From: Microbacterium sp. W4I20
Lineage (GTDB): Bacteria; Actinomycetota; Actinomycetes; Actinomycetales; Microbacteriaceae
Length of the DNA: 64,000 bases
Direction of reading: 5' to 3'
Assembly: GCF_030816505.1 (NCBI RefSeq)
Contig: NZ_JAUSYB010000001.1
Location: 2,294,001-2,358,000, forward strand
Positions 57,894 to 64,000 of the stretch are shown one piece after another. The first letter of the stretch is position 1. Each line of letters begins with the position of its first letter. Under the pieces are notes generated by a model. That model searched no databases. It was given only the letters and a program-made list of their open reading frames with translations, and had not been told where the DNA came from. The translations under genes were made by a program, and so were the position numbers.

Positions 57894-57926
57894 CCCGATT
57901 TGCCCCCAGACACAGGAAAGCGAATC

Positions 57927-59036
57927 ATGACCAGCACCACCGCAGAGACGTGGTCGGCCCGCGCCGACACCGCGCAGCAGAGCCTCGACCACTTCTTCCG
58001 CGTCGGCGGCAGCCAGTACCTCGCGAACAGCCACCCGCACGACCGTGGCAACACCGAGGTGTTCAACTACTGGTGGCTCGCGCACGTGATCGACGCCCGC
58101 ACCGACGCGTGGGAGCGCACCGGCGACCCGGCCTGGCGCTCGCTCGCGGTCGTGGCTCGCGACAACATCGTCGAGCGCAACGACGGACAGCTCTTCAACG
58201 ACTACTTCGACGACATGCTCTGGTTCGCGTTGGCACTCGAGCGGGTGCATGCGGCGACCGGTGAGCGTTCTTTCCTTGACGAGGCCATCGCGATCTGGGA
58301 CCACGTGATCGCCGAGGGCTGGAACGAGACCCTCGGGTGGAGCCTCGCCTGGCGCAAGCAGCAGCTCGCGTACAAGAACACTCCGGCGAACGGTCCGCTC
58401 GTGATCCTCGGGGTGCGGCTGAGTCGGCGGGACTCGACCCGCGACTACCTCGGTGTCGCGCGGGCGGCCTTCGACTGGCTCACGGCGAACCTCGTCGGAC
58501 CGGACGGCTTCGTCGAAGACGGCATCAACCGCGAGGGCGACGGGGCGGTCGACACGCAGTGGCGGTTCACGTACAACCAGGGGCTGTATGTCGGGGCGGC
58601 GGTCGAGCTGTTCCTTGCTACGGGGGATCGCTCCTTCCTGGAGCGCGCGGTGCAGACGGCGGTCACCGCGGTGCGGTCGTTGAGCAACGGCGTCGTGTTC
58701 CCCGACGAGGGCGACGGCGGCGACGAAGGCCTCTTCAAGGGTGTGTACTACCGGTATCTGGGCGAGTTGCTCGGCGTGCTCGCGGCGGATTCGTTCGCGG
58801 CCGAGCGCGCCGAGCTCGAAGCCTTCTTGCGGGCCGGCACGGATGCCCTGTGGGAGAACGGACTCGTCGACGGGCGGCTGCGGCCGGGGAACGACTGGTC
58901 GAAGGGTCCGGTGGAGTGGATCCCCTACTCGACCATGGTCAGCGCGATCTTCGCGGTCGAGCAGCGGGCGCGGTTGGAAGCCCGGGAGGCCGATGTTGCA
59001 GCCGATGCGGCGGTGGGGGAGCGCGTCGCGGGCTGA
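57927..59036 (+). CDS. Glycoside hydrolase family 76 (alpha-1,6-mannanase)
   Basis: A 369-residue (alpha/alpha)6-barrel enzyme. The paired catalytic aspartates are at 95-96 in Tyr-Phe-Asp-Asp-Met-Leu-Trp. Flanking Phe-Asn-Tyr-Trp-Trp, Trp-Arg-Phe-Thr-Tyr-Asn-Gln-Gly and Tyr-Arg-Tyr-Leu-Gly-Glu-Leu are typical. No signal peptide is seen, so it is cytoplasmic. AGGAAA precedes ATG 57927. It acts with GH125 and GH38 on mannan-type oligosaccharides. Confidence 0.94.
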   Translation: MTSTTAETWSARADTAQQSLDHFFRVGGSQYLANSHPHDRGNTEVFNYWWLAHVIDARTDAWERTGDPAWRSLAVVARDNIVERNDGQLFNDYFDDMLWFALALERVHAATGERSFLDEAIAIWDHVIAEGWNETLGWSLAWRKQQLAYKNTPANGPLVILGVRLSRRDSTRDYLGVARAAFDWLTANLVGPDGFVEDGINREGDGAVDTQWRFTYNQGLYVGAAVELFLATGDRSFLERAVQTAVTAVRSLSNGVVFPDEGDGGDEGLFKGVYYRYLGELLGVLAADSFAAERAELEAFLRAGTDALWENGLVDGRLRPGNDWSKGPVEWIPYSTMVSAIFAVEQRARLEAREADVAADAAVGERVAG

Positions 59037-59118
59037 GATTCGGTGCAGGCGATCCGCCCGTGGGCTTCGGCCCGCGGGCGGATCTGTGTGTTTCGGGGCG
59101 CGGGCTGCCGCGGGCGGC

Positions 59119-59204
59119 GTGCACAACTCCTCCAGAACGCCCGGGTTCGCCTCCGAATTGGGGCCTTCGGGCTGGTTCGGGAAGATTCTGGAGGAGTTGT
59201 GCAC
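59119..59204. repeat. Long hairpin, first of a tandem pair
   Basis: GTGCACAACTCCTCCAGAA at 59119-59137 is perfectly complementary to 59186-59204. It shares its GGCTGCCGCGGGCGGC lead-in and inner GGGTTCGCCTCCGAA with the hairpin at 59270-59356, so the pair is a 151-base tandem duplication. Located between the convergent GH76 and regulator genes, in a 381-bp gap with no gene. Confidence 0.88.
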
Positions 59205-59269
59205 GGCCGGACGCCGGCCCCCGGGCCCGGGACGCGGTGCGCGCGTCGGTCGAGGCTGCCGCGGGCGGC

Positions 59270-59356
59270 GTGCACAACTCAGCCAGAACGGCCGGGTTCG
59301 CCTCCGAATCGGGGGGGTTCGGGCCGGTTTCGGCAGATTCTTGCTGAGTTGTGCAC
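59270..59356. repeat. Long hairpin, second of a tandem pair
   Basis: GTGCACAACTCAGCCAGAA at 59270-59288 pairs with 59338-59356 with one mismatch. The outer 11 bases equal those of the first hairpin, but the inner stem bases differ on both sides in a compensated way, which implies conservation of the stem. Confidence 0.88.
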
Positions 59357-59417
59357 GGTCGGACGCCGAGACCCGAGCCCGCACCGACACCGGCACCTGC
59401 CGCCGAAGCCGCGCCGG

Positions 59418-60527
59418 CTACGCCCGCGGCGCCACCGACGAGGCCCCGACCACGAGCTCGACCGGCAGCACGACCTTCTCGACGGCATGCGCCGCGGCGA
59501 TCTGCCGCCGCACCGACTCGATCGCCTTCTCGCCCAGGTCGTGCTGCGCCTGACGGATGTGGGTATACCGGAACATCCGCGAGTCGAAGAACGCGTCCGG
59601 GTGGTCGAAGCACACGATCGAGACGTCGGCAGGCACCTCGAGCCCGAGCCGGTCGCACGCCTCGCGCAGCATGAGTGCGATGTTGTACTCCGCGACGACG
59701 TAGCCGGTGATGTCGGGATGCTGCTCCACGAACTCGACGAGCCGCTCGATGTCCTGCTCGGCGGTGTCGGAGCTTCCGGGAACGGTCGAGCCGATCGTCC
59801 GCAGCTCGGCCCGGTTCTCGAGCGGCAGGTGGTTCATGGCGTGCGCGTGGATGTACCCGCCGCGCCGGTCGTCGCTCGACGACACGTGACTGGTCGAGCT
59901 GACGAAACCGATCGTCTGGTGTCCGAGTTCGAGCAGGTGCTCGGTGGCCGCGCGGCCGCCGGCCGCGTTGTCGGAGCACACGGCCGAGACCGGGATGCCG
60001 TCGAAGATGCGGTCGAGGATCACGACGGGGAACTTCTTCGCGACCAGCTCCAGCGCCGCCGGCGGAATGTACTCCGACGAGCTCGGGAGCAGGATGAGGC
60101 CGTCGACCCCGGCGTCGACGAGGGCGCGGATGCAGGCGTCCTCCTCGTCCAGGTCGCCGCCGGAGCGCTTGAGCACGACGTGCGCGTCGGCCCCGGCCGC
60201 CGCGAGGACACCCTCGATGATCTTGTTGCCGAAGCTGTCGTCGAAGCTCGTGATCACGCAGCCGATGAGCGTAGCGTCGCGCGCGGGCTCGGCGGTCACG
60301 CGCACGGTGGCCGCGGTCGGCGTCGCACTCGTGACGACCGTGCCGATGCGCGGCCGGCGCATGATCATGCCGTCGCTGCGCAGCAGTTCGAGCGCCCGCT
60401 TCACCGTGATCGGGCTGACCTCGAACTGCTTCGACAGCTCGGCCTCCGACGGCAGCTTCTCGCCGACGCCGTAGGTCCCCTGCGAGATCGACTCGCGCAG
60501 CGCTTCATAGACTCGCTTGTAGAGCAC
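59418..60527 (-). CDS. Hybrid GntR-HTH/LacI-type sugar repressor
   Basis: A 369-residue regulator. The GntR winged helix lies at about 3-70 (Tyr-Gly-Val-Gly-Glu-Lys-Leu-Pro-Ser-Glu-Ala-Glu-Leu-Ser-Lys-Gln-Phe-Glu-Val-Ser). A periplasmic-binding-protein fold covers the remaining residues (Gly-Cys-Val-Ile-Thr-Ser-Phe-Asp, Ala-Leu-Val-Asp-Ala-Gly-Val-Asp-Gly-Leu-Ile-Leu-Leu, His-Leu-Leu-Glu-Leu-Gly-His). This is the AraR-like architecture, sensing a free sugar. It is flanked by GH76 and GH38 genes and carries the shared A/T decamer in its promoter. GTG 60527 is used. Confidence 0.92.
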   Translation of the reverse strand: MLYKRVYEALRESISQGTYGVGEKLPSEAELSKQFEVSPITVKRALELLRSDGMIMRRPRIGTVVTSATPTAATVRVTAEPARDATLIGCVITSFDDSFGNKIIEGVLAAAGADAHVVLKRSGGDLDEEDACIRALVDAGVDGLILLPSSSEYIPPAALELVAKKFPVVILDRIFDGIPVSAVCSDNAAGGRAATEHLLELGHQTIGFVSSTSHVSSSDDRRGGYIHAHAMNHLPLENRAELRTIGSTVPGSSDTAEQDIERLVEFVEQHPDITGYVVAEYNIALMLREACDRLGLEVPADVSIVCFDHPDAFFDSRMFRYTHIRQAQHDLGEKAIESVRRQIAAAHAVEKVVLPVELVVGASSVAPRA

Positions 60528-60550
60528 GTCGATCCGATCGCAGTAACCAA

Positions 60551-60567
60551 TAGATATATTTAATCTA
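60551..60567. promoter_or_regulatory. A/T-rich dyad upstream of the repressor
   Basis: TAGATATATTTAATCTA is a 17-base dyad (arms TAGAT and ATCTA) and contains ATATATTTAA (60554-60563), which is also found at 53192-53201 before GH125. It sits 23 bases before the repressor's start, as expected for autoregulation. Confidence 0.6.
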
Positions 60568-60609
60568 CAGGCGCGAGGTCACCGCGGCAACGCACGAACC
60601 GCAACGGAT

Positions 60610-63600
60610 TCAGCGGGGAAGACGGACCTCCACGCCGGCCGTCTCGAACGGCGCCAGCTCGACGCTGATCGCTCCCGACTCCACTCCGAGCTCGCCGACC
60701 GGATCGCCCAGCAGTGTGGTGCGCCGCGCAGCATCCGCTCCCTCGACCCGGATACGCAGGGTCACGGGCTCGTCCGCGAACGACTGCAGCCGCAGGCGCG
60801 ACCAGCCGTCCTCCTCGCCCGCCCCGACGCCGATCAGCGCGACCCGCTCATCATCCAGCCCCAGGAACGACGCCTCGGCCGCCGTCTCCCCTCGGCCCGC
60901 GGCCGGGATCGCCAGGAGCGGCCGCGCCACCGCGGATGCCGTCTGCACGGCGAGCGCCGGAACACTCTGACCCGCGTTCGCCCGCACACCAACGGCGTAG
61001 CCGAACGTCGCCGTGAACCCCTGCTCGATCGGGAAGTTGGTGTCCCAGACGTTGTTGTGGAACCACGAGTACACGGTGGCCGGCTCGTGCGGCGACGTGC
61101 TGGCAGGGAACGGCGAGTACGGCAGCGCGATCGATCCGGTCTGCACCAGCGGCGCATCCTTGGTCGCCCAGGCGACAGCATCCGCACCGTCGGCGACGCT
61201 CACCCAGTTGCGGATCGCCCGCATGTGCTGCGGAGCCCCGGGGACGTGTGAGATGCCGTCGCCGGTGACCCCGCCCGAGACCTCGAACCGCACGGTCGGG
61301 TCGGCGGCGGCGAACGGGAACGCGAAGTATCCGCTCTCCTTCACCCGCGTGACCGGCTTCGCCACCCGGTTCTCGATCAGCAGCGTCGGGTCGCCGTGGC
61401 GCAGCCGCAGGGTGACCTGCACCGAGTCGACACCGTCGGCCACGTACTCGTAGACGAGTCGCTGCTCGACCGCGTCATCGACCCGCTCGACCACGATCGA
61501 CGGCCGGGCCTCGGTGCGCGACGCCAGCAGCTCCAGCCGCGGCGAGACCGACAGCTTGTTCGCCAGGTGGTTCACCCCGGCGCCCGAGCTCCCGTACGTG
61601 TCGTAGATGTAGCCGTTGAAGCCGGCGGCGGATTCGGTGTTCACCCAGTCCCGTCCGGTCGCCTTCTCGACGAGCGAGCGGATGACCGACCGGCGGTCGT
61701 CGACCTCGACCCGCAGGTGCTCGTTCTCGAGCACCAGGAGGTCTTCGCGCGCGCCCGACTGCAGCGAGTGCGCGACCGTGGTCTGCGGGGTGTCGTCCGC
61801 GGCGACCAGGTCGAACCGGATCCAGCCGACCTCCGGAGCATCGGAGACCGGGAAGGTGATCCAGCGGCCCGACTCGCGGTGCAGCGAATTGCCCTGGGCC
61901 TCGATCGTGTGCGGCACGACGGCATCCGTGCGCGCATCCCGCACCACGAAGTGCGCGTCGAGCGGCACGTGGGATTCCTTCACCAGCACCCGGGCCACCG
62001 ACGACCGTGCGTGACCGGCGACGTTGACGACGACGTAGCTGGCGAGGGCGGATGCCGCGGGCGCGACGGCCTGAGCGAGATGATGCAGCGCGTGCTCGGT
62101 CGCATCGACCGTGCGCTGGTGCGCGGCGATCGCGTGGCCGACCTTCCACTGCCACTGCCGCTCACCGGAGTCATAGCCCTCGTCGCCGTGCGTCCAGGAG
62201 TTGCTCGCGCCCCAGGTGTGCTCGTTGAACATCGAGATCGCGTCATACGCGGCGCGCGCGTCGGTCCCCTCGGACGCGACGGACTCGCCGCCGCTCCAGC
62301 GCGACAGCTGCGAGATCGACCGGGCGACGGGGGCGGCGACCTGCGCCTCGCGGGCGAGAGCGAGCGGCACGGCGCCGGATCCGACGCCCTCCACCCACCA
62401 GTCGCCCCAGTCGCCCTCGAACGTGACGAGCTCGTCGCCGTACTTGGCCTCGGCCTCGGCGAAGAAGTCCTCGTTGCGCGACACCCGCAGCTTCGGGAAG
62501 TCCCAGGTCTCGTTCCATCGCCGCACCTGCTCGGAGAGGAGCAGTCGGGCCGGACCGTTGTCACCCATGAAGCCCTGCGTGCGCACGTGCAGCACGTCCC
62601 ACGGGTAGGGCTCGCGGCCCGGGTCCTCCTCGCCGTGGGCGCCGAACACCCCGGGAGGGAACGGGTAGCCCTTCGTGGCCAGCGCCGTCAGATACGCGGG
62701 GAACAGCGTCTCGAGCGTCTCGAACGACTCGGTGAACCCGACCATCGGACCCTCGATGTACGCGAGACCGTGCGGGCTGTCGGTCATCCACACGAGCACC
62801 GACTTGCCCGCCGGCGACTGCCAGCGGAACAGCCGCGGGTTGTCGAGACCGCCGTTGCGGTGCGGCTCGGACCGGCCTGCCCAGTTGTGCGCCACCGCCA
62901 GGTACCGCACCCCGAGGTCGGACAGCGCGTCGGGCAGACCGGCGACCTGTCCGGGCACGTCGGTCTGCATGGCACTGGCGAACGAGATGCCGTGCTCATC
63001 GCGGATGCGGCGTGCCGAGGCCAGCAGTTCGTGCAGCTCGTCGGTCGAGCAGGTGTCGGTGTGGAGATTGTAGGGCATCGCGCTCAGGCCGATCGAACCC
63101 TCCTTCACGAGGCGGACGAGTTCGTCGATCTCGCCCTTGGTGCGGTTGCCCTCCCAGTCCGAGAAGGCCCAGAGCGCCTCCGCGTTCCAGCGGAAGCGGG
63201 ACGCCTCCGGCCAGTCCTGCGTCTGGTGGATGAGGTCGACGGCCGAGTCCAGGTACGAGCGCTGGTTCGCGATGACCGCGGCCTGCGGGTCGGTGTAGCC
63301 GAAGTCGAAGTGCGAATGGTGCACGACGTGCACGCTCCAGGGGCGGACGACGTCGAGTTCGGCGGCCACCGACTCGTCGCCGAGCTCGGCGATGCGGACC
63401 TCGACGGTCGTCGGCGCCTCGAACGCGGGCACCAGCACCCGCACGGAACCGGCCGGCGCATCCGCCCGGCCGACGTTCACCTGGGCGCCGTCGGCATCGA
63501 CGAGCGCGACGGCGAGCGCCGCGGCATCCGCTTCTCGAGGGCCCTCGACGACGATGCGTACGCTGCGCGCGTTGCGTCCATCGACCTGCTTCTGCAGCGG

Positions 63601-63723
63601 TTCCGGGATCACCCGCACGGTGTGCTCGCCGATACGGCCGACGGCGGCCGTCGCGCGTTCGATGAGCCCGGCGCGCGCCTCTTCGGCGGTCCAGGGGCTG
63701 GCGGAGATGAGGGACGGTTTCAT
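60610..63723 (-). CDS. Glycoside hydrolase family 38 alpha-mannosidase
   Basis: A 1037-residue retaining alpha-mannosidase. The N-terminal catalytic domain starts after residue 130; His-Ser-His-Phe-Asp at 136-140 carries zinc ligands, and Met-Gln-Thr-Asp-Val-Pro-Gly (Asp255) contains the probable nucleophile. A middle domain and C-terminal beta domains follow. Such enzymes split alpha-mannosidic linkages of N-glycan or mannan fragments. No signal peptide is visible. Its start overlaps the stop of the ROK-like gene upstream (TGATG). Confidence 0.93.
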   Translation of the reverse strand: MKPSLISASPWTAEEARAGLIERATAAVGRIGEHTVRVIPEPLQKQVDGRNARSVRIVVEGPREADAAALAVALVDADGAQVNVGRADAPAGSVRVLVPAFEAPTTVEVRIAELGDESVAAELDVVRPWSVHVVHHSHFDFGYTDPQAAVIANQRSYLDSAVDLIHQTQDWPEASRFRWNAEALWAFSDWEGNRTKGEIDELVRLVKEGSIGLSAMPYNLHTDTCSTDELHELLASARRIRDEHGISFASAMQTDVPGQVAGLPDALSDLGVRYLAVAHNWAGRSEPHRNGGLDNPRLFRWQSPAGKSVLVWMTDSPHGLAYIEGPMVGFTESFETLETLFPAYLTALATKGYPFPPGVFGAHGEEDPGREPYPWDVLHVRTQGFMGDNGPARLLLSEQVRRWNETWDFPKLRVSRNEDFFAEAEAKYGDELVTFEGDWGDWWVEGVGSGAVPLALAREAQVAAPVARSISQLSRWSGGESVASEGTDARAAYDAISMFNEHTWGASNSWTHGDEGYDSGERQWQWKVGHAIAAHQRTVDATEHALHHLAQAVAPAASALASYVVVNVAGHARSSVARVLVKESHVPLDAHFVVRDARTDAVVPHTIEAQGNSLHRESGRWITFPVSDAPEVGWIRFDLVAADDTPQTTVAHSLQSGAREDLLVLENEHLRVEVDDRRSVIRSLVEKATGRDWVNTESAAGFNGYIYDTYGSSGAGVNHLANKLSVSPRLELLASRTEARPSIVVERVDDAVEQRLVYEYVADGVDSVQVTLRLRHGDPTLLIENRVAKPVTRVKESGYFAFPFAAADPTVRFEVSGGVTGDGISHVPGAPQHMRAIRNWVSVADGADAVAWATKDAPLVQTGSIALPYSPFPASTSPHEPATVYSWFHNNVWDTNFPIEQGFTATFGYAVGVRANAGQSVPALAVQTASAVARPLLAIPAAGRGETAAEASFLGLDDERVALIGVGAGEEDGWSRLRLQSFADEPVTLRIRVEGADAARRTTLLGDPVGELGVESGAISVELAPFETAGVEVRLPR

Positions 63724-64000
63724 CGGTGATCACTCCTGAGTGAATCGGGGGCTGAGTCGGGGGATGAGTCGAGGGATGAGTCGGGGGAATGGAGCCAGTG
63801 CGCCGCGCCGAGGATCGGGGCGTCGTCGAGCAGGGTGGAGGGAAGGATCTCGAGGGATGCCGGTGCGCGGCCGCCCGGCATACCTTCGGCGATGCCGCGG
63901 GTGAGGCCGGTGACGAGCACCGGCCAGGAGCGCGCCATCGATCCGCCGATGGTGAGGCGGGTGGCGCGGAACGAGTGCAGCCAGGGCGCGAGAGTGGCGC
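63720..64000 (-). CDS. ROK-family sugar kinase or regulator, C-terminal part
   Basis: The gene continues past the right edge. The visible 93 codons read Ala-Pro-Trp-Leu-His-Ser-Phe-Arg-Ala-Thr-Arg-Leu-Thr-Ile-Gly-Gly-Ser-Met-Ala-Arg-Ser, the typical ROK C-terminal Gly-Gly strand, then Leu-Gly-Ala-Ala-His-Trp-like closing residues. A low-complexity tail of repeated Ser-Pro-Asp-Ser units follows. Fructo- or mannokinase activity would fit the mannoside locus; this cannot be decided from the part seen. Confidence 0.7.
   Translation of the reverse strand, partial: ATLAPWLHSFRATRLTIGGSMARSWPVLVTGLTRGIAEGMPGGRAPASLEILPSTLLDDAPILGAAHWLHSPDSSLDSSPDSAPDSLRSDHR

Noticed and set aside
1..64000. tRNA, rRNA or CRISPR features
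   Set aside because: No T-loop and acceptor stem pairs, rRNA-like sequence, or regularly spaced repeats of CRISPR length were found by reading.
1..64000. Frequent GCATCCG or GGATGC strings
   Set aside because: They occur mostly inside coding frames as Ala-Ser or Asp-Ala codon pairs, reflecting codon preference of the genus and not a repeat element.

Overview
The window is about 64 kb of high-GC DNA that looks like a Microbacteriaceae actinobacterium, most likely Microbacterium or a close relative. The reasons are strong G/C preference at third codon positions, frequent GTG starts with ATGA/GTGA/TGATG gene overlaps, DUF2510 and Excalibur surface proteins, sugar ABC importers without their own ATPase (as in actinobacteria that share one MsiK-type ATPase), and several apparently leaderless genes with a TANNNT box 6-7 bases before the start codon. 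No rRNA, tRNA or CRISPR array was seen.

Layout. 1-485: end of a DUF2975 membrane protein with its XRE regulator. 485-4817: a pRiA4b ORF3-like protein, then the pantothenate operon on the minus strand (a DUF2520 dehydrogenase-like gene, panC, panD, panB). 5115-12512: a sugar-phosphate locus with a BadF/BadG-type sugar kinase, a GH4 glycosidase, an ABC importer, a frameshifted nagB-like gene and a divergent GntR/UTRA regulator. 12633-23024: small membrane proteins, a MarR-controlled reductase pair, a HAD hydrolase, a TetR-controlled locus, an EthD protein, a DUF2510/G5/Excalibur protein and a SulP transporter.

23116-32039 is a defence island. It holds a DUF2510/SHOCT protein, McrB and McrC, a broken fragment of a second sulP gene, an MmeI-like single-chain restriction-modification enzyme, and a membrane-anchored pentapeptide-repeat protein placed directly after it. 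The second half is visibly richer in A/T than the rest of the window. The sulP fragment matches the interior of the intact sulP gene on the other side of McrBC.

32123-52913 is accessory and housekeeping DNA, with many regulator plus target pairs in divergent or operonic arrangement: MerR/DUF4188, MerR/aldo-keto reductase, WYL/NmrA-like, TetR/SDR (twice), and a Cmx-like chloramphenicol exporter with a structured leader. A gene set at 35588-37238 encodes an exported precursor-like protein followed by two tiny membrane proteins. AraC and RibD/DHFR-like genes are each broken by one extra C, and a 177-bp duplication brackets a small insertion at 50286-51183.

52914-64000 is a mannoside-utilisation locus: GH125 exo-mannosidase, two permeases and a binding protein, GH76 endo-mannanase, a hybrid GntR/LacI repressor, GH38 alpha-mannosidase and the end of a ROK kinase gene. 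Several intergenic regions carry long perfect palindromes that form recurring repeat families.
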